DNA from: an uncultured Anaeromyxobacter sp.
Lineage (GTDB): Bacteria; Myxococcota; Myxococcia; Myxococcales; Anaeromyxobacteraceae
NCBI GenBank assembly: GCA_903874275.1
Contig: CAIQRS010000026.1
Coordinates: 1-64,000, forward strand
Direction: 5' to 3'
Length of the DNA: 64,000 nucleotides
Below are positions 9,225 to 16,616 of the stretch, one piece after another (the first letter of the stretch is position 1; every line of letters begins with the position of its first letter). Below the pieces are notes generated by a model. That model saw only the letters and a list, made by a program, of their open reading frames with translations. It was not told the DNA's origin and made no database searches. Position numbers and translations under genes: made by a program.

Positions 9225-10222
9225 GTCTCCACCTTCCAGGAGCCGCGCCCGGGGATCCGAACGAACAGCGTTCCCGAGGCAGCGCTCATCGCCACCTGGT
9301 GCTGGGTCTCCTCCCGGAGGAAGAGTGGCCTCGACAGCAACCGGAACGAGCCCTCGGCGTCCCTGACCCGCGAACCGCACGTCTCGCTCTCGAGCAGGGC
9401 GAGTCTCGCCTCGCTGTCCCACTGGCCAGGCTCGTCTTCTCGGTACTCGGCCGAGACGTAGTGGTTCGTGGTGCAGACCGACCCGCGCGAGAGCGGGCGA
9501 ACGACCTGACGGTCCGGGGTGCGCTCGATGACGACGGCCTCGCCCGGATGGATGCCTGCAACCGTGAAGAGAACCGGGGACAGCAGGCGGACGGTGCCGA
9601 GGAGCTCGATGGCGGCGGAATAGTCGGCACACTGGTCGAGCGCCGCCCGGACGGCCCACGGTACGGGCCAGTACCCCTTCGCTGCACGTGCGAAGGCGTG
9701 TGCGGGCTGGTCGCCGGCCTGGGCAACGAAGTTCACGGACACGGAGAACCGTCCCGGCGCGATGGCCGTGAGAGCCCCGAAGAGCCCCGGCCAGCCAACC
9801 ATCGAGTAGCGCCCCGCTGGCGAACCCAGGACACGGACGACCGTCGTGTGCTCCCGGAGGAGCTTTCCGGGAAAGGCCCAATCGAGGTTCCGTGCGTGGA
9901 GCGGGGGCCCGTCCCCGGCCGCGACGAACGTGGAGCAGGCTGCTGCGTTGGTGAGGTCGTAGGCGAGGTTTCCGAGGAGCACGGCGTCTGGGGCCACGCC
10001 GATGGCCCGGGCGAGTCCCTCAACCTCCGAGCCGTAGAGGTGGTCGAAGGCCGCCCGTAGTGCCTGCGCGCCCTGCAGGAGCGGCCTGATGCCTGCGAGG
10101 CCGAAGGCTTCCTGGACGGTCCGCTCGAAGGCCTGGAGGAGTGCGCCTGCTGCATCTCGAAAAGGGGCCATCGCGGCGCCCCATTCGATGGCGCCGTCGT
10201 GATTCACGTCGATGATCTTCAT
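9221..10222 (-). CDS. Ntn-hydrolase of the acid ceramidase/NAAA or C45 type
   Basis: The 333-aa product has an internal CSTFVA beginning at Cys 96, followed by LHARNLDW. That is the nucleophile plus R-N-x-D-W arrangement of choloylglycine/acid-ceramidase-like Ntn hydrolases, which self-cleave before the cysteine. No signal peptide is visible, so it probably acts in the cytoplasm on an amide bond. It leads an operon with a small Cys-rich protein and the CX5R phosphatase. A repeat copy lies just upstream of its start, and the palindrome ACACTCAGTGT overlaps the leader (10225-10235). Substrate unknown; penicillin-type acyltransferase relatives (C45) cannot be excluded. Confidence 0.82.
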   Translation of the reverse strand: MKIIDVNHDGAIEWGAAMAPFRDAAGALLQAFERTVQEAFGLAGIRPLLQGAQALRAAFDHLYGSEVEGLARAIGVAPDAVLLGNLAYDLTNAAACSTFVAAGDGPPLHARNLDWAFPGKLLREHTTVVRVLGSPAGRYSMVGWPGLFGALTAIAPGRFSVSVNFVAQAGDQPAHAFARAAKGYWPVPWAVRAALDQCADYSAAIELLGTVRLLSPVLFTVAGIHPGEAVVIERTPDRQVVRPLSRGSVCTTNHYVSAEYREDEPGQWDSEARLALLESETCGSRVRDAEGSFRLLSRPLFLREETQHQVAMSAASGTLFVRIPGRGSWKVET

Positions 10223-10224
10223 GA

Positions 10225-10235
10225 CACTCAGTGTA
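10225..10235. promoter_or_regulatory. Palindrome ACACTCAGTGT before the Ntn-hydrolase gene
   Basis: An 11-base perfect palindrome sits 2 bases upstream of ATG 10222, between the start codon and the GGGGACGGACA repeat. Its position would let a bound repressor block initiation. No matching site was found elsewhere. Confidence 0.3.
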
Positions 10236-10239
10236 AACA

Positions 10240-10268
10240 GGGGACGGACACGGCCGGCGCCATGTCCG
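10240..10268. repeat. GGGGACGGACA repeat, copy 2, with a dyad
   Basis: GGGGACGGACACGG at 10240-10253 starts 17 bases upstream of the Ntn-hydrolase ATG. CGGACA (10245-10250) and TGTCCG (10263-10268) form an inverted repeat with a 12-base spacer. The same arm length and spacer occur at 19303-19326. Confidence 0.5.
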
Positions 10269-10299
10269 CGGGGTGCGTACCATCCAGGCTGGCAATCAC

Positions 10300-10512
10300 A
10301 TGGCCACCTGGACCATCACCCTGGACTGCACGGTCATCCACGTCGGCAACGGCAAGACCTTCCACTGCGGCAAGGCCGAGTCGGCACTCCTGCCCGAGGT
10401 CGAGGGCTGGGTCGCGAGCGAGGCAAAGCCCTGGGACGTGGTGAAGTCCCCGTCCGGGGTCTTCGTCTGCCAGGTTCACTTCGACCGGAACGGGTTCGTC
10501 AGGTATTCCTAG
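10300..10512 (+). CDS. Small hypothetical protein
   Basis: A 70-aa protein from ATG 10300 reads as a plausible folded domain: TWTITLDCTVIHVGNGKTFHCG, then a short helix and a final beta pair. It is divergent from the Ntn-hydrolase gene and its stop overlaps the NADAR stop by four bases (convergent). The Shine-Dalgarno is weak. It is not recognised and could be a chance frame, though the codon pattern looks real. Confidence 0.5.
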   Translation: MATWTITLDCTVIHVGNGKTFHCGKAESALLPEVEGWVASEAKPWDVVKSPSGVFVCQVHFDRNGFVRYS

Positions 10513-10958
10513 GCGTCTGGCTCTCCGCGAGAGTCCTCGAGGAGATCTGCCCGGACCTTCATGAGGAGCTTCCCGAGGTGGTTCTGGCCAGCCCCGCGGC
10601 AGACGCCCCAGAAACGGTCGTTCCAGGAGTTCCCCTCGATGAGTTCTGCGTCTCCGGTGGAGAGGAGCATCGCAGCGAGCTCGGAGTCCGGCGCGAACTT
10701 GAGACGAAGCGCCTGCTCCATGAGGGATAGCTTCACTTCCGCCCAGTCGGCCCGAAGGGTGACTCGCCTGCCCCGCCTCTTCGCCGCGGTGGGAGTTTCG
10801 GCTTCCAGCACCCAGCGGACCTCCTCCTCGCCAAGAGACTTCAGTGCCTGGAAGGCGTGCTCCACGCTGGGGGCCATGAAGGAGCCGACCGGGATCGAGC
10901 AGGGGAAGAAGTTAGAGAGGAAGGCGTGCTCCCCTCGGAAGGAAGTGATCGCGGTCAT
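10509..10958 (-). CDS. NADAR (YbiA-like) N-glycosidase
   Basis: The 149-aa protein matches the NADAR/YbiA family throughout: FRGEHAFLSNFFPC near the start, VEHAFQALKS in the middle and NSWNDRFWGVCRGAGQNHLGKLLMKVR at the end. Family members cleave N-glycosidic bonds in ADP-ribosyl groups or riboflavin intermediates. Length is usual for a stand-alone NADAR. Together with ARPP-1 and the CX5R phosphatase nearby it supports an ADP-ribose or NAD-processing cluster. The gene has its own short upstream spacing after the retropepsin-like gene and may be transcribed with it. Confidence 0.92.
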   Translation of the reverse strand: MTAITSFRGEHAFLSNFFPCSIPVGSFMAPSVEHAFQALKSLGEEEVRWVLEAETPTAAKRRGRRVTLRADWAEVKLSLMEQALRLKFAPDSELAAMLLSTGDAELIEGNSWNDRFWGVCRGAGQNHLGKLLMKVRADLLEDSRGEPDA

Positions 10959-10986
10959 GGTGAAATTCTCGAGCGCCGCTTCCGTG

Positions 10987-11655
10987 TCATCGGCACTCCG
11001 GGATCACGATGCGGGTAGAGGGAGACCTGGACATGACGTCGTTTCCGATGATGACAGACGCGCCGACGGCCTCAAGCATGGACGAAACGAACTCCGGCGC
11101 GATGCTCACGGGGACCGTCCCCGACACCTCGTCGTGGCAGATGTCCACCTCCACCACCGCCGCTTCGAAGCGGCCGGCGCTGGGGAGGAAGTCCTTCCGA
11201 CTCCCCGTGCGGGGCAGGCCCGCGACGAGGCTCGACACGACGTAGGTGCAGAAGGCGCCCGTGTCGAGGACGGCCACCGCGGTCCGACCCCCAACCCGGA
11301 CCTCGGTGCGCGGGATTGCTCGCGCAGCCGACCGGGTATCGGCCGGCTGCCCCAGGAAGGCGAGTTCGCCTCGTGCCCAATGAATCTCCAGGGTCAGGCC
11401 AGCGAGCAGGTCACAGCCGAGGAGCCCGTCGAGGTGGAACGGGCCTGCCGATGGACCAGGCAAGCTACCGATCTCCTCCGAGATCTCCTCGATGGAGAGC
11501 CCCATCGGTGACACGGAAACCGGCCGGTCCCGACCGAGGAAGCGAAGTTCGCCGACCCGGCCGAAGGTCCAGGGTGACCCCGTGTCGACGAGCCAGCGCC
11601 CTCCGTCCAGATCGGCCACGACGTGGCCTCGCTCGAGCTTGAAGGGGAGGGTCAC
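10987..11655 (-). CDS. Retropepsin-like aspartic protease, two active-site motifs
   Basis: From GTG 11655 the product is 222 aa. It holds two D-T/S-G motifs: LVDTGSPWTFG (Asp 24) and AVLDTGAFCTYV (Asp 131). Each is followed by the beta-rich lobe typical of pepsin/retropepsin domains (LLGCDLLAG and IIGNDVMSR, the hydrophobic-hydrophobic-Gly flap partner motifs). Two lobes in one chain make it resemble a fused dimer. No signal peptide or membrane segment is seen. It begins 17 bases after the ARPP-1 stop on the same strand, so both are probably one transcript. A cytoplasmic processing protease in an ADP-ribose cluster is unusual. Confidence 0.8.
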   Translation of the reverse strand: MTLPFKLERGHVVADLDGGRWLVDTGSPWTFGRVGELRFLGRDRPVSVSPMGLSIEEISEEIGSLPGPSAGPFHLDGLLGCDLLAGLTLEIHWARGELAFLGQPADTRSAARAIPRTEVRVGGRTAVAVLDTGAFCTYVVSSLVAGLPRTGSRKDFLPSAGRFEAAVVEVDICHDEVSGTVPVSIAPEFVSSMLEAVGASVIIGNDVMSRSPSTRIVIPECR

Positions 11656-11672
11656 TTGTCTACCGGCCCTGC

Positions 11673-12602
11673 CTACTCTACCCGCTCCAGGGCCGACAGA
11701 TGCACGACGCGGCCGTCCACGACCAGCGCCTCTCCCACCATCCCCGGCGCCTCGAGTCGGATGTCCTCGCCCTCGCCGACGGCCTTGGCGGTCTCGGCCC
11801 GCGCGCCCACGGCTCGTGCGACGAACTTCTCCGCCTCCTTCGCGGTTGCCTTGGCCGGCCGCTTCCGGCTGGGGCGCTCGATGGCGTCCATCGCGTAGCT
11901 CTCGACGAGCCGGCCGAGCGTCACCGCAAAAGTTGCCGTGGAGTCGAACATCTCGAGCCCGACGGGGCGCCCGTCGATGGCGAAGACGCCGCCCACCTGG
12001 CGCGGCTCCGGCCGGAAGGCCTTCCGGAATTCCCGGACGTCCCCCTTCACGTGCTCGTAGATGTCGCTCATCGCCTCCGAGGGCGCAGAAGCCTGGAAGA
12101 AGGCCGCCTTCTCCCCCACCGACTTCCAGACGGCCACCTGGTCGGACTGCCGGCTTCCTCCTTCGCGCATGGACCTGCTCACGGAGGCCATCTTCGAGGC
12201 CCGGCCCTTGGCGAACATCATCCGGCCCTCGCTCGTGAAGTGGGACGAGCGGGCGCGCCAGCGGCCGCGCTCGACGCAGGAGACCGGGATGACGACCTTC
12301 CGATTCGCCCCGATCAGGATGCTGATGTTGAGTACGCGGTTCTGCTTGGCGCCAACGAGCTCGTCGCCGTCGAGGAGCAGCACGCGCTTCGGCGAGGGGT
12401 TGTCGAGGAGCAGCTCGGGGACGACCCCGCTGGCCGAGACTTCGGTCACGCGGACCTGGCTGCCCTGGAGGGCCTCGGTGAGGGTGACGTAGTCGGGCTG
12501 CAGCTCGGTTTCGGAGAGCAGCGGGAAGAGGGTGAGGTTCTGGAAAGTCTGGGGGTTGCCGAGGGTGACGTTCTTCAGGGTTGCTTCGATTGCGCTGTGC
12601 AT
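11673..12602 (-). CDS. ARPP-1 domain protein (DUF6569)
   Basis: The 309-aa product shows the ARPP-1 signature: LTLFPLL near residue 23, then ALLLDG-type GDELVGAKQNRVLN (about 79-92), VIPVSCVERGRW (about 106-117) and the C-terminal helix before the stop. ARPP-1 was described by comparative genomics as a partner of ADP-ribosylglycohydrolase, rhodanese and phosphatase-superfamily proteins. NADAR and a CX5R phosphatase are within 4 kb. The biochemical role of ARPP-1 is not known to me. The ATG is preceded by GGGTGGAG, and a GGGGACGGACA repeat lies 16 bases further up. Confidence 0.88.
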   Translation of the reverse strand: MHSAIEATLKNVTLGNPQTFQNLTLFPLLSETELQPDYVTLTEALQGSQVRVTEVSASGVVPELLLDNPSPKRVLLLDGDELVGAKQNRVLNISILIGANRKVVIPVSCVERGRWRARSSHFTSEGRMMFAKGRASKMASVSRSMREGGSRQSDQVAVWKSVGEKAAFFQASAPSEAMSDIYEHVKGDVREFRKAFRPEPRQVGGVFAIDGRPVGLEMFDSTATFAVTLGRLVESYAMDAIERPSRKRPAKATAKEAEKFVARAVGARAETAKAVGEGEDIRLEAPGMVGEALVVDGRVVHLSALERVE

Positions 12603-12618
12603 GACTCCACCCTACGGA

Positions 12619-12632
12619 GGGGACGGACACGG
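12619..12632 (-). repeat. GGGGACGGACA repeat, copy 3
   Basis: GGGGACGGACACGG, identical over 14 bases to copy 2, is 16 bases upstream of the ARPP-1 start. No inverted partner nearby. Confidence 0.55.
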
Positions 12633-12645
12633 ATCGTGAAGGGCT

Positions 12646-12924
12646 TCAGCGGCCGGCGCTCGCCAGGCGTGCTTCGACGACGATGGAGTTCACATGCCGT
12701 GGGAGGCAGCATTGAACGCCGTCGTCGAGCGTGTGGACGCGCACCACGATGACCGGGAGGCCCTCCTGCATCTCCACGCCGATGCCCGCGAGCCAGGGAG
12801 GCTCGTGGAGGATTCCGAGCAGGACATTCGCAGCGTGGCGTGCAGCCCGGTAGGTGGCGAGGGACACGATGGCGTCCCCTCGCGATCCCGCATGGCGTCG
12901 ATCAGGCGTCGGGGTCCGAGGCAT
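12646..12924 (-). CDS. Small conserved-looking protein
   Basis: From ATG 12924, with GGAGGGAG at good distance, the product is 92 aa. Residues 47-85 (GIGVEMQEGLPVIVVRVHTLDDGVQCCLP and onward) have the pattern seen in a small alpha/beta domain of some stand-alone and protease-associated proteins (G-x-G...G-x-P-x-I-x-V...P). It ends 43 bases before the ARPP-1 leader and is on the same strand. No catalytic residues are evident. Confidence 0.62.
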   Translation of the reverse strand: MPRTPTPDRRHAGSRGDAIVSLATYRAARHAANVLLGILHEPPWLAGIGVEMQEGLPVIVVRVHTLDDGVQCCLPRHVNSIVVEARLASAGR

Positions 12925-12970
12925 CGTCTCCCTCCGTTTCGATTCGCAGCGACTCGGCCTCCTCGGAGCC

Positions 12971-13582
12971 TCAGGCGCGCGCGCCCCCGGGAGCGGTGAA
13001 CGGCATCGACGCGGCACCCGCCGCCACGCCCTCAATGCGGGCGAGTTCTGCGCCTTCCGCATCGCCGAGCGCGGTCGCCACGGCAGCCTTCGCGTCCCAG
13101 GCCGCTTTCGACGCGGGGTAGAGGAGAGCCGCCGCGCCGACGATGGCCGCGGCCGCGGGCACGTTGCCCGTGGCGAGGTGGTAGCGCGCCATGGCGGTGT
13201 GCGACTCGACCTCGGCCTCGCCGGCCCCGACCAGGATCGCGTAGAGACGGGGCGTGGAGGGGTCGTCGGCGACGCGCTCCGGCGCGGCCAGCGCCTCGCG
13301 GATGCGGCGGGTGATGACCTCGAAGGAGTGGTGAATGGGGCCCGCCAGCGGGTCCAGGGCCAGTGCCGCGGTCACGTTCTCGAAGGCCATCTCCAGTTCT
13401 CCCGTGTAGTCCGATGCCACGGCCACCCCCCAGAGCAGGTTGGCCGACTCGATCCCCGCCTTGCGCGCCTCGATCAGGACCTCGCGGAAGACCTTCAAGG
13501 CCTCCGCGGGGTTCCGCTCGTCCATCAGCTCGAATCCCCGCTTCGCTCCGGTGAGGAGGTGCTTCGTGTGCTTGTCGATCAT
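12971..13582 (-). CDS. TPR-like helical-repeat protein
   Basis: The 203-aa protein begins at ATG 13582 behind AGGAAAGG. It is built from pairs of helices with the TPR pattern (NPAEALKVFREVLIEARKAG, YTGELEMAFENVTAALALDP, HYLATGNVPAAAAIVGAAALLYP-like segments). Probable scaffold or protein-interaction subunit of the cluster. No signal peptide. It follows the VWA gene on the same strand after a 335-base gap containing a hairpin. Confidence 0.72.
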   Translation of the reverse strand: MIDKHTKHLLTGAKRGFELMDERNPAEALKVFREVLIEARKAGIESANLLWGVAVASDYTGELEMAFENVTAALALDPLAGPIHHSFEVITRRIREALAAPERVADDPSTPRLYAILVGAGEAEVESHTAMARYHLATGNVPAAAAIVGAAALLYPASKAAWDAKAAVATALGDAEGAELARIEGVAAGAASMPFTAPGGARA

Positions 13583-13917
13583 CTGCGACTGCCTTTCCTG
13601 GAAGGGTCTCCGGAACGCGCGGTCCCGGTCCGGTGACGGGGTCACCGGTGGAGAGAAGGGCGCGGCCGGGCTGCCGCCGCGCGCGACGTGGGCCAGGCGG
13701 CCGGGGCTACGTTGGATTCGAGGTCACGCGGGCTCCATCGCACACGGCATTGCCACAACCCCGGTTACCCGGGAGCTGGCCGAGGGTCGCAGGGCCGCGG
13801 CTCTACCGCTCGTCGTGATGGACATGCTGTTCTTCGCGGAGTTGCTGGTCACATATATGAGTCTACCCGGGGGACGGACATGGCCGTCCCCCGCGCCGCC
13901 TCAGGATCACGGTGCTG
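13583..13917. other. Intergenic region between VWA and TPR genes
   Basis: No gene is supported here. It holds the hairpin at 13869-13892 and an AT-rich patch, CACATATATGAG at 13852-13863, in otherwise GC-rich sequence. On the minus strand TGTCCG, 17 bases, then TATATG could be a weak promoter for the TPR gene, with a leader of about 270 bases. Confidence 0.45.
13869..13892. repeat. GGGGACGGACA repeat, copy 4, as a 9-bp hairpin
   Basis: GGGGGACGG (13869-13877) and CCGTCCCCC (13884-13892) form a perfect inverted repeat around ACATGG. It lies 25 bases after the VWA stop in the minus direction and could end that transcript, though no T-run follows. Confidence 0.6.
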
Positions 13918-15345
13918 TCACCACCTCCGCGCCCGCGTCCGCTTCGGCGCTCCCGGGGTCAAACCCTTCCGGGGCTCCGTCGGCGGAGCCGCCTTCTTCT
14001 CCTTCCCCTTGAAGAGGTCGTCCATGTCGTTCTGGGCCACGGTCTTCTTCGAGAGCCCCATGCTCGAGAGCGCAATCTCGGCGTCGGCGTCCATCATGAC
14101 GCTCGACGAGCGGCCCACACCCTTGCGCATGCTCGAGCGGTAGGCCGTGGATGCCTGGAACGCCGCCCGGTCCTTCATCGTCTCCGCCACATCCCGCGCA
14201 GCGTTCGCCTCCGCCACGTGCCCGCGTTCCATCGCCGACTGGCAGAGGACGAAGACCCGCTCGTGTGCTTCCTGGTGCCTTCCGTGACGCGCCAGTTCCT
14301 CGGCCTCGATCTGGGCCCTCACGAGCTCCGCCTGGGCCACGATGACGTCGACGGCCCGGTCCGGGTGCACCTGCTCCGACCCGGCGACGACGCGCTCCAC
14401 CATCGCGTGGACGACCTGCCGCTCCGCCACCATGTGCGCCCCGCCGGCGAGGGACTTCCAGGACACCTCCACCTCGAATGCGGTCGCCGGTGCGCTGCCG
14501 GGCGCCGTGACCGCGGGCAGCTCGACCGAGAGCACGACGTTCCGGGTCTCGTCGGCCAGGATGTCGGGGATGCGGATCTCCACGGCCGAGCCGCGCGGAT
14601 CGGCGTCCACGTCGGAGAGGACCGCGGTGATGCACGCACCGCCCACCGGCCGCACCTGGACCACGATGTCCTGGGCGTAGGTGGAGAGGAGGCCACCCAG
14701 CTCCCGGGCGAACGCGGTCATGGCGTCGTCGGGGCCGGCCACGAAGGCGTAGTTGCCCTTGCCGCGCGTGGAGAGGTCGCGGAGCAGCTCCTGGTCGGCA
14801 TCGGCTCCGTAGCCGAAGGCCGACAGGGTGGCGCGCCCCAGGTTGGCGTCCAGCAGCGGGAGCAGCCCCTCCGACTTCGTGGCCACACCCACGTTGGCGT
14901 GGCCGTCGGTGAAGAGGATGACCCGGACGCGCATGCCGTCGGGGAGATCCGACCCATTCGCGAGGCGCAGCCCCTCGAGCATGCCGCCGGCGAGGTTGGT
15001 CTGATTGGTGGCCTCGAGCTGCTCGACGGCGCTCCGGACCGCGGCCTTGCGAGCGGGGGTCATCTGGGTGGGTGCAGCGACCGTCGAGACGTCGGTCGTG
15101 AAGGTGACGACGCCGCAGAAGTCGCCGGGCGCGAGGTGGTCGACGAGCTTCTGGACCGACTTCTTGGCCTTCTCGAGCTTGTCCCCCTTCATCGAGCCGG
15201 AGACGTCGATGACCGGGATGACGCACACGGGTGGCCGGCGAGATTCCCACTCGACGTGGGGCGCCTCGAGGGTCAGGGCGAGGTGGGTGCGGAACGGGAG
15301 GTCGAAGCGGATCTTCTCGAAGGGGAGGCGAGCGGTGGTCTTCAT
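13918..15345 (-). CDS. VWA-domain protein (YfbK-like)
   Basis: The 475-aa protein has an N-terminal VIT-like/beta region and a von Willebrand A domain with a complete MIDAS: DVSGSM (Asp 47, Ser 49, Ser 51), the Thr of TNQTNLAGG near 114, and FTDGHANVG near 146. A C-terminal helical part ends in a Lys- and Ala-rich tail. There is no signal peptide, so it is probably cytosolic, metal-dependent and adhesive to a partner such as the TPR protein. Its promoter overlaps that of the divergent XRE gene. VWA proteins without an AAA partner nearby are less usual; the MoxR/VWA pair of this window is at 56 kb. Confidence 0.88.
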   Translation of the reverse strand: MKTTARLPFEKIRFDLPFRTHLALTLEAPHVEWESRRPPVCVIPVIDVSGSMKGDKLEKAKKSVQKLVDHLAPGDFCGVVTFTTDVSTVAAPTQMTPARKAAVRSAVEQLEATNQTNLAGGMLEGLRLANGSDLPDGMRVRVILFTDGHANVGVATKSEGLLPLLDANLGRATLSAFGYGADADQELLRDLSTRGKGNYAFVAGPDDAMTAFARELGGLLSTYAQDIVVQVRPVGGACITAVLSDVDADPRGSAVEIRIPDILADETRNVVLSVELPAVTAPGSAPATAFEVEVSWKSLAGGAHMVAERQVVHAMVERVVAGSEQVHPDRAVDVIVAQAELVRAQIEAEELARHGRHQEAHERVFVLCQSAMERGHVAEANAARDVAETMKDRAAFQASTAYRSSMRKGVGRSSSVMMDADAEIALSSMGLSKKTVAQNDMDDLFKGKEKKAAPPTEPRKGLTPGAPKRTRARRW

Positions 15346-15365
15346 GGCATCTCCTTGTACGGGTG

Positions 15366-15377
15366 TGACGGACGCGG
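15366..15377 (-). repeat. Degenerate GGGGACGGACA-type repeat, copy 5
   Basis: TGACGGACGCGG lies 20 bases upstream of the VWA start and matches the core ACGGAC-GG of the other copies. The leading G-run is changed. Weakest member of the set. Confidence 0.3.
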
Positions 15378-15495
15378 TTCGGGGCGGGCGGGGAGGGCGA
15401 CGCCGAAAATCAGGCCGGGATTCGCCGTGTTAGCAGAGTTGTACACATCGTTCACGTGCGACTCCCTCTCCCCGCCGGAAAACGGCTGGCAATGC

Positions 15496-15548
15496 TTGAT
15501 ACCCCAAAGGTTTCGACATATATTAACTCCAGAGTACATGACTGTCAA
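15496..15548. promoter_or_regulatory. Overlapping divergent sigma70-like promoters for VWA and XRE genes
   Basis: Plus strand: TTGATA (15496-15501), 17 bases, TATATT (15519-15524), giving a leader of about 27 bases to the XRE ATG. Minus strand: TTGACA (15548-15543), 17 bases, TAATAT (15525-15520), toward the VWA gene. The two -10 boxes occupy the same bases, so RNA polymerase can use only one at a time. This is the sort of layout expected when the XRE protein controls its own gene and the VWA operon. Confidence 0.68.
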
Positions 15549-15557
15549 GGGAGCCCG

Positions 15558-16502
15558 ATGAAGCCGAAGAAGACCACCCTCGCCGAATCGATGCCCGCTC
15601 GTGTGCGGACGCGGCGCGAGGCGAAGGGGATCTCCGGCGCCGATCTCTCCCGGCGGATCGGGGTCTCTCCGGCCTACGTCTCCCAGATCGAGAAGGGTAT
15701 CCGGGTGCCGGACATCCCGGTCGCGGTCCGCATCGCCCACACCCTCGAGGACGACGAGGCGCTCTACGTCGCCTGGTGCCGGGACCACAAGGCCAACTCA
15801 CGAAGCAAGAGCCCGAGCACGGGCGACGACGACGCCTGGACGCGCCGCTACCGGGGAGACCGGTTCGAGGATGACGTCCTGTTCAGCAGGGCGGTGAGGA
15901 GCGGCGAGGACATCTCGTCCGCGAGAGGCAAGAGCGTCGAGGTCCAGGCGATGCGGGACGAGATCGTCTCAGCCAGGCTCGCGCCGCTCTTCAATTCGGC
16001 CGAGGAACCAGCCGGGTCGGTGGAGCGGCTCGTCGACTCGCTTTCCTTGAGCGCTCGCCGCGAAGGGCGCTCGCTCGTCACCGCGCCGGTGCTCGAGCCG
16101 GGGATGGACCCGGGCGAACGGGACGAGGTCCCGCGGCAGCTCTGGGTCGACACGATGGTCATAGACCCGAGGTTCCTCCCCGACGCGCGGCTCGGTCGTC
16201 CGTTCGTGTTTCGGGCGGACGAGGACGTGTCACAGAGGGTGCGCGACCGGGTGGCGCCGGGCGACCTCGTCATCGTATCGCGCGATCTGGACGAAGGATC
16301 CCCGGCGCCGGGCAGGGTCTACGCCATGCGGTCGGGCGGCCGGGTCTTTCTGGGGAGGCTAACTAGTTACGGGGAGAAGTTCCTCGTCCAGCCGGGGCCA
16401 GGAGAGAGCGAGATGGTCGATCTCGGACTCGGGGTGGGCAAGCCGGCGAAGCCGGCGCTGGCGGGGGAAGTGGTGGCGGTGATCAAAGGAGGCGGGAGTT
16501 AG
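15558..16502 (+). CDS. XRE-family regulator with S24/LexA-like C-terminal domain
   Basis: The start at 15558, preceded by AAGGGAG, gives 314 aa. Residues 12-70 form a helix-turn-helix (SGADLSRRIGVSPAYVSQIEKG). Residues about 205-310 resemble the S24 peptidase fold, with PGDLVIVSRDLDEGSPAPGRVYAMRSGG and GRLTSYGEKFLVQPG, but the catalytic Ser motif (G-x-S-M) is not evident; the aligned stretch reads RADEDVSQRV. So the domain may be a non-cleaving dimerisation or ligand module. It is divergent from the VWA gene and shares its promoter region, which makes it the likely local regulator of the ADP-ribose cluster. Confidence 0.85.
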   Translation: MKPKKTTLAESMPARVRTRREAKGISGADLSRRIGVSPAYVSQIEKGIRVPDIPVAVRIAHTLEDDEALYVAWCRDHKANSRSKSPSTGDDDAWTRRYRGDRFEDDVLFSRAVRSGEDISSARGKSVEVQAMRDEIVSARLAPLFNSAEEPAGSVERLVDSLSLSARREGRSLVTAPVLEPGMDPGERDEVPRQLWVDTMVIDPRFLPDARLGRPFVFRADEDVSQRVRDRVAPGDLVIVSRDLDEGSPAPGRVYAMRSGGRVFLGRLTSYGEKFLVQPGPGESEMVDLGLGVGKPAKPALAGEVVAVIKGGGS

Positions 16503-16616
16503 TGACGAAGGAATGCAGGTGATTGGCTCTCACCGGGACATTCTTGAGCCACGGGGCACCGGAAGAGACGCGAGGCCGAGGCGATCTGGGAGGCTAGCCC
16601 CCCTGCTCCCAGGCCC

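Noticed and set aside
8970-9881. 303-codon minus-strand frame including the small gene at 8970-9224
   Set aside because: Upstream of 9224 it overlaps the Ntn-hydrolase gene in another phase and is Arg/Gly-rich. Only the 84-aa end is supported.
11656-12630. Upstream half of the long open frame that ends with the retropepsin-like gene
   Set aside because: The first part is an Arg/Pro/Gly-rich shadow of the ARPP-1 gene. The real start is GTG 11655.
13907-15250. 447-codon minus-strand frame in another phase of the VWA gene
   Set aside because: Extremely Arg/Gly/Pro-rich with no fold-like pattern. The VWA frame carries the motifs.
13912-15561. 549-codon plus-strand frame opposite the VWA gene
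   Set aside because: It is the complement of a clear VWA gene with MIDAS residues. The frame is His/Arg/Gly-rich and has no motif, which is usual for antisense frames in GC-rich DNA.
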